From JBNAVY01 sp049700195 (lineage in GTDB: Bacteria; Bacillota; Thermoanaerobacteria; Thermoanaerobacterales; Thermoanaerobacteraceae): DNA of 64,000 nucleotides. The position numbers and the translations under genes are program-made. Within the stretch, counting starts at the first letter, position 1, and each line of letters begins with the position of its first letter. The DNA is taken from assembly GCA_049700195.1 (NCBI GenBank), contig JBNAVY010000004.1, forward strand, positions 1 to 64,000, written 5' to 3'. Shown piece by piece: positions 9,456 through 18,083 of this stretch. The notes under the pieces were generated by a model that worked only from the letters and a program-made list of their open reading frames with translations, made no database searches and had not been told where the DNA came from.

Positions 9456-10361
9456 TCAATCAATTGCTTTTTTTGCAGCTCTAGATTTAGACGGATATTT
9501 TCTTACAGTTTCAATTGCAGGTACACTTTTAATCACTTCTATAAACGCTTCTATATTTGGATTCATTACTGTCATAACTACAATAATATCACCATTTTTA
9601 TTATTATTCATAGTAAATGGTGCAAGCTCTGGAGTGTCAATATTCATCATAAGCCCCAACTGATTAGCTGCTTCATGTAAAATTGCCTGTCGTATACCTA
9701 AATTATTTATTGATATCATTGAATCAGTTGATTTTGGCCTAATTATTACAGATACTCCATTTTTTTCGATTAAGTTTTTCCCTTCAGTAAGTCCTATATC
9801 TGCAATTACAATATCATTTACAGTAAGAAGTGGTCCTTTAAAAACAATTTGTGCTGAAAATACTTCAGCAATGTCTCTTATATATGTTGTTTTCATAATA
9901 TACCTTGAAAAATATAATAATATAAGACTTAATAATACACTTATTATAATGCTTTTAGTTATAAATACAGCTAAAGAAGAAAATGATGCAATTGCCATAG
10001 CAATGTAATTTCTTGCTTCAAAAATTTTTGATATATTTTCAATATAAGCTGCTCCTCTTGGAATCATTTCCGTTGCTTCCATCTTTTCTAAACTTGTTCT
10101 TTCTATTTCTCTTACACCTTTAAACTGCTGTGCAGCTAAAGCCAAAAAAGTCACTGCCGTATATTGTTTCTCTAAAAGAGCTGGTATTGCAAAAGCACCT
10201 AATGCAGCTGCAATAATACCTAAAGTTAAATGTGTCATATATCCCTGGGGATATGTAGGATATTGCCTATAATCCACACGCAAATATATTATTCTTGTAA
10301 ATGTACCTAATAATATCCCTGTGACGACCATACTAATATAAAGTTCCTGACTCAGATGCAT
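9456..10361 (-). CDS. YIEGIA family membrane protein
   Basis: A 301-residue integral membrane protein of the spore-former-specific YIEGIA family. The family motif appears near residues 101-113 as R-G-A-A-Y-I-E-N-I-S-K-I-F, a variant of Y-I-E-G-I-A. Hydrophobic segments occur at about 10-30, 50-75 and 120-150, and the C-terminal 140 residues form a soluble domain. It lies between spoIIP and its small partner, within what appears to be one operon. Its role is probably in spore envelope formation, which is inference from distribution and context. Confidence 0.75.
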   Translation of the reverse strand: MHLSQELYISMVVTGILLGTFTRIIYLRVDYRQYPTYPQGYMTHLTLGIIAAALGAFAIPALLEKQYTAVTFLALAAQQFKGVREIERTSLEKMEATEMIPRGAAYIENISKIFEARNYIAMAIASFSSLAVFITKSIIISVLLSLILLYFSRYIMKTTYIRDIAEVFSAQIVFKGPLLTVNDIVIADIGLTEGKNLIEKNGVSVIIRPKSTDSMISINNLGIRQAILHEAANQLGLMMNIDTPELAPFTMNNNKNGDIIVVMTVMNPNIEAFIEVIKSVPAIETVRKYPSKSRAAKKAID

Positions 10362-10363
10362 TA

Positions 10364-11503
10364 TTATTCTCCTTTTTTGTTATCTTTCTCAGATTCTTCA
10401 GTATTTTTTTTAACACCTCTGTTTGTAACTTTAAAGAATTTAAAAAACATTTCCTTTGACCCTGTGCTCAAAAACATAAATCCTATTATAGAAAAGACTA
10501 CAATTCCTATCAAAATCCATATTCCTTTTGAAGCAGAAGTATTCTGTTTAGGCAATGGCTTTTGTAATTTAGTCATTTCTCCAACTTGTTTTTTTTCATC
10601 AAAACCATATAATGCTTTAATGAGCACATCAGCCATAAAACCAGCTGATATTTCTGCTCTTTGTCTTGTATGTGTATAAGTGCCAAATTCAAATAAAAGT
10701 GCATTAGGAGTTAAATCCTGATTAAAATTCCCTTTTCCAAAAAAAATATCTTTTATTAAATTTGGATATGTTTTATCTGCAATACTTTTAATCTTGTATG
10801 CAAGTTCTTTATTCGTCTGAAGATTAGGGTTTGAACGCCCCAAAACTATTCTTACACCTGTAGCATTTTTATCATTAATTTTTCTTATATATTCTTCTAA
10901 AGGAACAGCATCTCTGTGTATATCTAATATTAAATCCGGTTTAAAATTTTTTAGAAGATTTACAGCACCAGATCTTGATCTGGTATAAGCCATAGCATCG
11001 TGAGGCAAATACAGATTTTTGTCTACAATTACTTTTACACCTTTATCTTCTAGAGCTTTTTTAAGAGCATCATCTACATGATATATTCCACCATGCCCGT
11101 TTATACTTGCTGTACCATCTGTTGGAATATATGATTCATCACTATGTGTAGAATAAATTCCTATTTTTCTTTCTCCTGTTTTATCATTTAAAGCTATTGC
11201 TTGTGTAGTTTTATCATCATAAATTTCAGGTAATTTTACATTTTCTATAAATTTTGCTTCTCCTGTTTTTTGTTTTTTATCTACTTTTACAATTTCATAT
11301 AACTTATTATCTGATGATAAATATTCATCCCCTTTAGATATCTCCCATGATATTCTAAAAAGTATATGTTTTGTATTATTTAAGTAAACTGTATAATATC
11401 CATAATCTTCATCAATATAATTATCTGCCCAAATATTATTGCCAATTGCAAATAAATAAAATAATATTATAATAAATAATATATAATGTTTATGTTTATT
11501 CAT
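10364..11503 (-). CDS. spoIIP: stage II sporulation protein P-like cell-wall hydrolase
   Basis: SpoIIP is a membrane-anchored amidase/endopeptidase that digests septal peptidoglycan during engulfment. An N-terminal hydrophobic segment is followed by a long linker and the catalytic domain with I-Y-S-T-H-S-D-E-S-Y, D-I-H-R-D-A and L-F-E-F-G-T, the expected zinc and catalytic residues. A second hydrophobic helix lies near residues 325-345, so the protein is anchored at both ends, which is less usual. Start chosen at the ATG with AAAGGTG 6 nt away; in-frame GTG/ATG codons lie just upstream. It overlaps the DUF1614 gene end. Confidence 0.85.
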   Translation of the reverse strand: MNKHKHYILFIIILFYLFAIGNNIWADNYIDEDYGYYTVYLNNTKHILFRISWEISKGDEYLSSDNKLYEIVKVDKKQKTGEAKFIENVKLPEIYDDKTTQAIALNDKTGERKIGIYSTHSDESYIPTDGTASINGHGGIYHVDDALKKALEDKGVKVIVDKNLYLPHDAMAYTRSRSGAVNLLKNFKPDLILDIHRDAVPLEEYIRKINDKNATGVRIVLGRSNPNLQTNKELAYKIKSIADKTYPNLIKDIFFGKGNFNQDLTPNALLFEFGTYTHTRQRAEISAGFMADVLIKALYGFDEKKQVGEMTKLQKPLPKQNTSASKGIWILIGIVVFSIIGFMFLSTGSKEMFFKFFKVTNRGVKKNTEESEKDNKKGE

Positions 11504-12194
11504 CTTCATCACCTTTGTCTTTTTTTAAATGCAAGATATCATCCTTTAAATTCTTTAACGGTATTTGTTTAACATGTGAATCTTTTTTCAAAGTTCCACC
11601 TTGTAATTTTTCTCTTGTTTCTCCAATAACCTCAGATAAAAAAACTGCAATTATCATAGATATAACAACAGCATCAAAAGAACCTGCACCACCAATTGGA
11701 ACAACAGCATTGCGTCCGGTAAAATAATTAACAAATGCCTGTATTACTCCACTTAAAACTATACCCATTACCCCAGCTATAAAAGCACAACGTCTTGAAC
11801 GCCCAAAAAGGTATGATATCAACCCTCCAATGATTCCATATATATAATTTGGTTCTATTAACATAGCCTCTGGTTCATGGGGCAAAAAAACACCTGCTAT
11901 ATAAACCAAAATTCCTGATATAATAGAAACAATTACCGCATTTAATTTTTCTGCCGTTGAATCAGCTTTCATAAAAAGATAAATTGATACTCCAATAGGT
12001 ATCAAGGCACCACCTATATTTACTGAAACTAATTTAGTTATATGTATATTAGGTAAAAATGTACCTATAATCATACCGATTATTATGATTAATGCCCATG
12101 TATCTGTCATTCTCATACGATCAAGAACTCTATGAGTAAAACCAAACAATACCGCAAGTGTTGTTATAAATAACAGCAAATAACTTAAAGGCAT
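11496..12194 (-). CDS. DUF1614 family membrane protein
   Basis: A 232-residue protein with about six hydrophobic segments and a charged cytoplasmic tail of ~45 residues. The G-G-A-G-S-F-D segment and overall arrangement fit DUF1614, a family common in clostridia and without known activity. It overlaps spoIIP by 8 nt, so translation is probably coupled. It is the first gene of the spoIIP-YIEGIA-DUF3189 series. Confidence 0.75.
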   Translation of the reverse strand: MPLSYLLLFITTLAVLFGFTHRVLDRMRMTDTWALIIIIGMIIGTFLPNIHITKLVSVNIGGALIPIGVSIYLFMKADSTAEKLNAVIVSIISGILVYIAGVFLPHEPEAMLIEPNYIYGIIGGLISYLFGRSRRCAFIAGVMGIVLSGVIQAFVNYFTGRNAVVPIGGAGSFDAVVISMIIAVFLSEVIGETREKLQGGTLKKDSHVKQIPLKNLKDDILHLKKDKGDEDE

Positions 12195-12251
12195 CTATAT
12201 CACTCCCTTTATAATCTTAAAAATATCTTTTGCATAATAAAAAAAAATATA

Positions 12252-12290
12252 CAAAAAAGCTCGTTATAAATTTTATAACGAGCTTTTTTG
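12252..12290 (-). terminator. terminator of the pst-phoU operon
   Basis: A perfect 19-bp inverted repeat with a single central base, including AAAAAAGCTCG/CGAGCTTTTTT. It lies 5 nt after the phoU stop and yields a strong hairpin with a U tract. Confidence 0.9.
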
Positions 12291-12294
12291 TATA

Positions 12295-12948
12295 TTAATT
12301 TAAATCTATATGTTCACCAGTATCTAAAAAAATTACCCACTCACAAATATTTGTAGTATGATCTGCAATTCTTTCAAGATATCTTGCTACAAATAAAAAC
12401 TGTGTTGCCTGATCTATATTTTTAGGATCTTCCATCATATATGTCAATAATTCTCTAAAAACTTGTTTATATAAAGCATCAACAATATCATCTTTTTCTC
12501 CAATTGATTTTGCAAGTTCAATATCTTCTCTAACATAAGAATCCAAAGACATTTTAACCATTTCACGTACAATTTCCGCCATACGTGGTATATCAATAAG
12601 TGGTTTTATATATTTCTGGTTTGCTATTCTAACCGTAGTTTTGGCAATATCAACAGCATGGTCAGCCATTCTCTCGAGATCTGTGACAATCTTAAGTCCT
12701 GTTAACACTACCCTTAAATCTTTGGCAATAGGTTGTTGTGTAACCATTATTTTAGCACATTTATTATCAATTTCAACTTCCATCTTATCAATTCTATCAT
12801 CATCACTAATGACTTTTTGAGCAAGTTCTACATCATGATTGACTAAAGATGTTATTGCATTGGCTATAGCTTCCTCTACAAGACTGCCCATTTTTAAAAC
12901 ATCATAATGAAGGTCTTCAAGTTCTTTCTCAAAATGACTACGTATCAC
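12295..12948 (-). CDS. phoU: phosphate signalling regulator PhoU
   Basis: PhoU links the Pst transporter to the PhoR kinase and keeps the Pho regulon off when phosphate is plentiful. The 217-residue protein shows the two-repeat helical pattern: D-x-E-L-A-x-x-V-I and L-E-R-M-A-D-H-A-V-D-I in the first half, A-R-Y-L-E-R-I-A-D-H-T-T-N-I in the second. Start is GTG with GGAGGTG behind it. It is the last gene of the pst operon. Confidence 0.96.
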   Translation of the reverse strand: MIRSHFEKELEDLHYDVLKMGSLVEEAIANAITSLVNHDVELAQKVISDDDRIDKMEVEIDNKCAKIMVTQQPIAKDLRVVLTGLKIVTDLERMADHAVDIAKTTVRIANQKYIKPLIDIPRMAEIVREMVKMSLDSYVREDIELAKSIGEKDDIVDALYKQVFRELLTYMMEDPKNIDQATQFLFVARYLERIADHTTNICEWVIFLDTGEHIDLN

Positions 12949-12962
12949 TTTTTACACCTCCT

Positions 12963-13712
12963 TTAACCAAATCTCCCTGTAATATAATCTTCAGTACGCT
13001 TGTCAGAAGGGTTATAAAATACTTTATCTGTTAAGCCGGATTCGATAACTTCTCCATTTAAAAAAAACGAAGTATAATCGGAAACTCTACCTGCTTGCTG
13101 CATATTGTGTGTAACAATTACTATAGTATATTTATTCTTTAACTCATCAATTAATTCTTCAATTTTCATTGTTGATATAGGATCAAGTGCAGAAGTAGGC
13201 TCGTCCATTAAAATAATCTCCGGTTCAATTGCCAATGTTCTTGCAATACATAATCTTTGTTGCTGACCACCTGAAAGTCCTAATGCAGATTTATTTAACC
13301 TGTCTTTAACTTCATCCCAAAGTGCTGCAGCGATAAGACTTCTTTCTACAATCTCATTAAGTTTTTTTCTATCTTTTACGCCATGTATTCTAGGTCCATA
13401 TGCAATATTATCATATACAGTCATCGGAAATGGATTTGGCTTTTGAAAAACCATTCCAACTCTTTTCCTTAATTCTATAACATCAAAATCTTTATAAATG
13501 TCTTCACCATCTAATTTAACCTCACCATTTACTCTAACACCATCTATCAAATCATTCATGCGGTTTAAAGTTCTAATAAAAGTAGATTTCCCACAGCCTG
13601 ATGGGCCAATTAAAGCCATAACACTATTTTCCTCTACTACCATATTTACTTTTTTTAATGCTTGCACTTCACCATAATATAAGTCAAGGTCTTTGACCTC
13701 AATCTTTTTCAT
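12963..13712 (-). CDS. pstB: phosphate ABC transporter ATP-binding protein
   Basis: PstB energises high-affinity phosphate uptake. Walker [10 protein letters not shown] is at residues 36-44, the signature L-S-G-G-Q-Q-Q-R near 146 and Walker B I-I-L-M-D-E-P just after, with H-N-M-Q-Q as the H loop typical of PstB. Length 249 is typical. It lies between pstA and phoU with a 14-nt gap to phoU. Confidence 0.97.
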   Translation of the reverse strand: MKKIEVKDLDLYYGEVQALKKVNMVVEENSVMALIGPSGCGKSTFIRTLNRMNDLIDGVRVNGEVKLDGEDIYKDFDVIELRKRVGMVFQKPNPFPMTVYDNIAYGPRIHGVKDRKKLNEIVERSLIAAALWDEVKDRLNKSALGLSGGQQQRLCIARTLAIEPEIILMDEPTSALDPISTMKIEELIDELKNKYTIVIVTHNMQQAGRVSDYTSFFLNGEVIESGLTDKVFYNPSDKRTEDYITGRFG

Positions 13713-13757
13713 TTATAAGTCTTTCCCCTTTCTCTTAAATAGCATTATATCACTTTT

Positions 13758-14642
13758 TCATTCACCTGTCATCTTTTTATGCAATAATCCACCTAACCAT
13801 CTTGCCAAAATGTTAAAAAGCAAAACCATGATTAATAGCACTGCTGCAGAACCATCAGCAATTTGTCTTGCATCTGGAGCTAATCCTTCACTATTAACCT
13901 TCCATATATATACAGAAAGTGTTTCCGCTGGCCTGAAAATATAGAAAGGTGAGCCAGGGCTTGTTGGATTCAGATTTGTAAAATTCAAAGTAGGTGTACT
14001 CATACCTGCTGTATATAAAAGTGCAGCAGCTTCACCAAAAATTCTTCCTGCTGTTAATATTATTCCTGTAATTATCCCGGGTATAGCAGTTGGTATTATC
14101 ACTTTCAGTATAGTCTGCCATTTTGTAGAACCCAGAGCATAACTTGCTTCTCTTAAATTATTTGGCACACTTTTTAAAGCATCTTCACTTACTCTAGCCA
14201 TTACTGGTAAATTTAAAACTGTAAGTGCTAATGATCCTGAAACAATAGAATATCCATAATGAAGCATATTTACAAAAACTAAAAGTCCAAAAAGTCCAAC
14301 AACGATTGATGGCATTGAGGATAAAGTTTCTATAGATAATCGAATTATTTCTGTTAATTTACCTGGCTTTGCATATTCAGACATATAAAGTCCTGCACCC
14401 AGACCAATAGGCACAGAAATTATCAACGTTATTATAAGTAATATTATTGAATTAAATAATTGCGGCCCGATTCCTCCACCAGCTTCCATAAATTTAGGAG
14501 GTGATGTTAAAAAATGCAGATTAAAACCTGTTCTGCCTTGATATAAAATATAGCTGATTAATGATAAAAGAAAAAGTACTAAAAATACTGCTACAAGATA
14601 AAAATAAATTGTAGCTATTTTATCATAAGTTTTAGAATTCAT
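13758..14642 (-). CDS. pstA: phosphate ABC transporter permease PstA
   Basis: Membrane subunit with six predicted helices. The EAA loop E-A-S-Y-A-L-G-S-T-K-W-Q-T, which docks to PstB, is visible around residues 163-175. The start overlaps the pstC stop by 4 nt (ATGA), indicating translational coupling. Length 294 fits the family. Confidence 0.96.
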   Translation of the reverse strand: MNSKTYDKIATIYFYLVAVFLVLFLLSLISYILYQGRTGFNLHFLTSPPKFMEAGGGIGPQLFNSIILLIITLIISVPIGLGAGLYMSEYAKPGKLTEIIRLSIETLSSMPSIVVGLFGLLVFVNMLHYGYSIVSGSLALTVLNLPVMARVSEDALKSVPNNLREASYALGSTKWQTILKVIIPTAIPGIITGIILTAGRIFGEAAALLYTAGMSTPTLNFTNLNPTSPGSPFYIFRPAETLSVYIWKVNSEGLAPDARQIADGSAAVLLIMVLLFNILARWLGGLLHKKMTGE

Positions 14643-15538
14643 TTGTACATACCCCTCCTGCCAACAATCTTAATAATTAGAATAAATGCAAATGAAATTA
14701 ATAAAAGTAGTAAAGCCAATGACCATAAAGCATCATTCCATACAGAGCCCATAACAGTGTTTGCCATATCCATTGTTATTATAGAAGTAATTGTGGACAT
14801 AGGCTGTAAAAAAGATGTTGGAATTACTACTCTGTTTCCTATCACCATTTGAACGGCTAAAGCTTCTCCAAAAGCTCTTGCTAAACCCAATACTATTGCA
14901 GTTAAAACACCTGGCATAGCAGCAGGTAAAACAACCTTTCTAATAGTCTGCCATCTTGTTGCACCAAGGGCATAACTTGCTTCACGTATTTCCATCGGCA
15001 AAGATTTTATAGCATCAGCACTGACACTTGTAATAGTTGGTAAGGTCATAATAGTAAGAACCAAAATACCTGCTAAAAGACTAAATCCAAGGCCACCAAA
15101 GTGTTTGCTTATAAACGGCACTAAAACAGTTAATCCTATCCACCCATACACAACGGAAGGAATACCTACAAAAATTTCGATGGCAGGTTGCAATAATTTT
15201 TTACCAAATTTTTTAGCAATTTCGACCATGAATATTGCAGACGATATACCTAAAGGTCCACTTATCATTATTGCAAAAACTGATACAAAAACTGACCCTA
15301 ATATAAACTGCAATGAACCAACAGAAGGTATATCTCTATCTGGTCTCCATACTGTAGAAAAAAGAAATTGTCTGACTGAAACCCCATCTTTTGTAAAAGT
15401 GGAAAGGCCTTTAGAAATAACAAAATAAAAAAGAGAAAAAGTTATTATAATTAAAAGAAATGCAGATATAAAAACAACAATTTTACCAAATGAATCATTA
15501 AGTTTGCGTTTTTTTTCAAATGCTTTATTCACCGTCAT
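14639..15538 (-). CDS. pstC: phosphate ABC transporter permease PstC
   Basis: The second permease subunit, 299 residues with six predicted helices. It has the EAA loop E-A-S-Y-A-L-G-A-T-R-W-Q-T, nearly identical to that of PstA, and the PstC pattern I-V-Y-G-W-I-G-L. GGGGGAT precedes the ATG. A separate PhoP-box array and -10 box lie upstream, so pstCAB-phoU may have its own phosphate-responsive promoter in addition to readthrough from pstS. Confidence 0.96.
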   Translation of the reverse strand: MTVNKAFEKKRKLNDSFGKIVVFISAFLLIIITFSLFYFVISKGLSTFTKDGVSVRQFLFSTVWRPDRDIPSVGSLQFILGSVFVSVFAIMISGPLGISSAIFMVEIAKKFGKKLLQPAIEIFVGIPSVVYGWIGLTVLVPFISKHFGGLGFSLLAGILVLTIMTLPTITSVSADAIKSLPMEIREASYALGATRWQTIRKVVLPAAMPGVLTAIVLGLARAFGEALAVQMVIGNRVVIPTSFLQPMSTITSIITMDMANTVMGSVWNDALWSLALLLLLISFAFILIIKIVGRRGMYK

Positions 15539-15576
15539 TCCTTATCCCCCATTTAATTTTTAATGGCACTCTTTTA

Positions 15577-15641
15577 ATGATAGCAATTAAAAAAATAACA
15601 TTCATTAAATTTATGTTAAATGAATGTTAAATTTGTGTTAA
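15577..15641 (-). promoter_or_regulatory. PhoP-box array and -10 box upstream of pstC
   Basis: On the minus strand TTAACA, TTAACA, TTAACA and TTAATG start exactly 11 bp apart (plus-strand blocks at 15636, 15625, 15614 and 15603). A TATCAT -10-like box follows 20 bp later at 15577-15582. Hexamers of the form TTWACA with ~11-bp period are the known PhoP-binding pattern in Bacillus. Binding by the PhoP encoded here is inferred. Confidence 0.8.
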
Positions 15642-15683
15642 CTTTATTATATTGTTACCCTTGAAAATAAAATTATACTTTTT

Positions 15684-15714
15684 AAGGAAGGACCTGTTAT
15701 ACAGAGCCTTCCTT
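15684..15714 (-). other. intercistronic stem-loop between pstS and pstC
   Basis: AAGGAAGG pairs with CCTTCCTT (8 bp), with a further CTGT/ACAG pairing inside. On the minus strand it is followed by A-rich, not T-rich, sequence, so it looks more like an mRNA-stabilising or processing hairpin at the pstS 3' end than a simple terminator; a weak terminator remains possible. Confidence 0.6.
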
Positions 15715-15729
15715 ATTATTTTGTTTAAA

Positions 15730-16632
15730 TTATTTTGTTTTCATTTCTGTTGTTGGTATAAAGCCTAATTTTACAAGAGGTCCTTTTTGTACTTCATCAG
15801 ACATCATAAAATCTAAGAAAGCTTTTACAGCACCTGTTGGTTCACCTTTAGTATACATATGTTCATATGACCAAATAGGGTATTTACCATCAATTATATT
15901 CTGAGCTGTAGCTTCAACTCCATCATATTTTAAAGTTTTAACTGTATTATCTAAGTATGCAAATCCAAGATAGCTTATAGCACCTTTAGTATCTGCTACT
16001 GCTTTTTTAACTGCTCCTGATGAGTCTTCTGTTAAAGCGATACCTTGTGCTTCTTCTTGTCCTTTTAATACAACTTTCTTAAATGTAGCACGTGTACCAG
16101 AACTTGCAGGTCTGTTTATTATGACTATTTTTTCATCTTGACCTCCAACATCTTTCCAATTTGTAATTTTGCCTGTAAATATGTCAATTAATTGTTGTTG
16201 ATTCAAACTATCTACTGTAACATCCTTGTTTACTACTACTCCAAAACCTACTACTGCCACTTTATGATCAACTAATGCTTTTGCATCAATACCTGACTTT
16301 TCTTCAGCAAATATATCAGAATCTCCAATATCTGCTCCACCTTGGGAAACTTGTGTTAAACCTGTTCCACTTCCTCCTCCTTGTACAGTAACTGTAACAT
16401 TAGGATATTTTTGCATAAATAATTTTGCAGCTTCTTCAGCTAATGGTTGTAATGCTGTTGAGCCAACTGCTACAACAGTACCTGAAATATTTTCACTGGA
16501 TGTATTAGTTCCTGAACTATTTTTGCTAGTATCAGTATTACTTGTATTAGCAGGACCACATGCTGAAAATGCAAAAATACTTAAACTCATTAAAGATACA
16601 ACTGCAAGTTTTGAAAACTTACTTTTTAACAT
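15730..16632 (-). CDS. pstS: phosphate-binding lipoprotein PstS
   Basis: PstS captures phosphate outside the membrane for PstCAB. The 300-residue precursor has a signal peptide ending in a lipobox with the lipid-modified cysteine at residue 25 (F-S-A-C), then a low-complexity S/T/N linker. The phosphate-site segments G-S-T-A-L-Q-P, G-G-G-S-G-T-G and S-S-G-T-R follow. ATG at 16632 with GGAGGTG behind it is preferred over an upstream in-frame start at 16662. It heads pstSCAB-phoU, directly after phoR. Confidence 0.96.
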   Translation of the reverse strand: MLKSKFSKLAVVSLMSLSIFAFSACGPANTSNTDTSKNSSGTNTSSENISGTVVAVGSTALQPLAEEAAKLFMQKYPNVTVTVQGGGSGTGLTQVSQGGADIGDSDIFAEEKSGIDAKALVDHKVAVVGFGVVVNKDVTVDSLNQQQLIDIFTGKITNWKDVGGQDEKIVIINRPASSGTRATFKKVVLKGQEEAQGIALTEDSSGAVKKAVADTKGAISYLGFAYLDNTVKTLKYDGVEATAQNIIDGKYPIWSYEHMYTKGEPTGAVKAFLDFMMSDEVQKGPLVKLGFIPTTEMKTK

Positions 16633-16666
16633 TAAAGCACCTCCAAAAATTTTTTTGTACAAGAAT

Positions 16667-16720
16667 ATTGTATCAGTAATTTGTAAAGTTCATATTAAGA
16701 TAATGTTAAGTATATGTTAA
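16667..16720 (-). promoter_or_regulatory. PhoP-box array and -10 box upstream of pstS
   Basis: Four minus-strand hexamers TTAACA, TTAACA, TTAATA and TTTACA start exactly 11 bp apart (plus-strand blocks at 16715, 16704, 16693 and 16682). A TACAAT -10 box is at 16667-16672, 20 bp after the third hexamer, the same geometry as at pstC. The outermost hexamer overlaps the phoR stop codon. Confidence 0.85.
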
Positions 16721-18081
16721 TTAGTTATATTTTTATTTAAAACAATCGTAAATTTTGTCCCTTTACCTAACTGACTTTCTACTTTTATATTCCCTTTCAT
16801 AGATTCTACAATATGTTTAACTATAGCAAGACCTAATCCAGTGCCACCAAGTTTTCGTGACCTGCTTTTATCTACTCTGTAAAATCGTTCAAAGAGTCTC
16901 GGAATATTTTCTTTGGCAATTCCTATTCCGCTATCTTCTACAATAATTATTATTTTTCGATCAGATTGTCTTGTAATTATTTTTACAAAACCTCCCGAAG
17001 GTGTATATTTTATACCGTTGTCTATGAGATTTATCATCATCTGTCTAAATCTATCTTTACTGGTTTGCAATAAAACATTCCTGCATTCTAAGTCTGTAAT
17101 TAATAATATGTCCTTATTTTTTGCTGTATCTTTCATTATATACACGATATCTTCAATTTCTTTGTCTATATCAATTTTTTCGCTTAAAAAATTGTCTTTA
17201 ACATTCTCTATTTCAGAAAGTGTAAGAATATCATTGATAAGCCTTGTAAGACGTTCAGATTCAAAATCAATAATATCTAAAAATTTATCTCTTGTTTGAG
17301 GATTGTCAATAGCACCATTCCTTAAAGTTTCTAAAAAACCCCTTATAGATGTTAATGGTGTTCTTAATTCGTGGGATACATTTGCTACAAATTCACTTCT
17401 AATTTGTTCTAATTTTTTCATTTCTGTAATATCATTAATAACTAGAACAAATCCAATCTTTTCTTGTGTAACCTGGTGTATTATTGGGCTCGTATAAGTT
17501 TTTAATGTCTTATTAAAAATATTTAATTCCTGACTTTCATTAGGAGTATTTTTATTTTTTATTATTTCTTCAAAGATATCATGAAGTTTGCTATTTCTTA
17601 TAACATCTAAAATATGCCTTCCTATAATATCTTCATCCTGAACATTTAACATTCTTTTTGCAGAATCATTAATAAGAAGTATCCTTTCTTTTAAATCAAA
17701 AGCAATTACACCATTTACAATGCTCTTTAAAACAGCTTCTAATTTTGCATTTCTATCATAAAGCGTTTCAATAGTTTCTTTAAATTTATAAGACATTGAG
17801 TTTATAGATAAAGAAAGATTATTAAATTCATCAATAGGTGATCTTTCTAAACTATGTTCATATATCCCTTTAGAAATATCTTCTGCTACATGAGTAATTT
17901 CCTTTATCTGAAATGAAATATTATTAAATAGTCTATACCCAAAAAAATTTGTAATAGCTATGCCAATTAAAACAGCAATTATAAACCTTTCAATAGATAC
18001 ATAACCTAAAAAAAATATACTCGATATTAAAATACCGAGGAGTGTTATTAAAAAATATTTACAATATAATTTTTTAAACAT
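16717..18081 (-). CDS. phoR: phosphate-sensing histidine kinase PhoR
   Basis: Membrane histidine kinase paired with PhoP. Two adjacent hydrophobic segments occupy residues ~8-50 with almost no external domain. A HAMP-like linker follows (~50-105), then a PAS domain (~110-220), the phosphoacceptor motif V-S-H-E-L-R-T-P-L with H237, and the ATPase domain with N-L-I-D-N-G-I-K-Y, D-S-G-I-G-I and G-T-G-L-G-L. The lack of an extracytoplasmic sensor fits signalling through PstSCAB/PhoU. It starts 2 nt after phoP. Confidence 0.92.
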   Translation of the reverse strand: MFKKLYCKYFLITLLGILISSIFFLGYVSIERFIIAVLIGIAITNFFGYRLFNNISFQIKEITHVAEDISKGIYEHSLERSPIDEFNNLSLSINSMSYKFKETIETLYDRNAKLEAVLKSIVNGVIAFDLKERILLINDSAKRMLNVQDEDIIGRHILDVIRNSKLHDIFEEIIKNKNTPNESQELNIFNKTLKTYTSPIIHQVTQEKIGFVLVINDITEMKKLEQIRSEFVANVSHELRTPLTSIRGFLETLRNGAIDNPQTRDKFLDIIDFESERLTRLINDILTLSEIENVKDNFLSEKIDIDKEIEDIVYIMKDTAKNKDILLITDLECRNVLLQTSKDRFRQMMINLIDNGIKYTPSGGFVKIITRQSDRKIIIIVEDSGIGIAKENIPRLFERFYRVDKSRSRKLGGTGLGLAIVKHIVESMKGNIKVESQLGKGTKFTIVLNKNITN

Positions 18082-18083
18082 AA

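Noticed and set aside
9446..9463. TTG start for the YIEGIA partner
   Set aside because: No ribosome-binding site; the ATG at 9445 has GAGGTG at ideal spacing.
12195..12294. Possible riboswitch between DUF1614 and phoU
   Set aside because: The only structure is the perfect terminator hairpin; no conserved aptamer blocks.
13693..13944. Plus-strand ORF across the pstA-pstB junction
   Set aside because: Antisense to two conserved genes in an operon.
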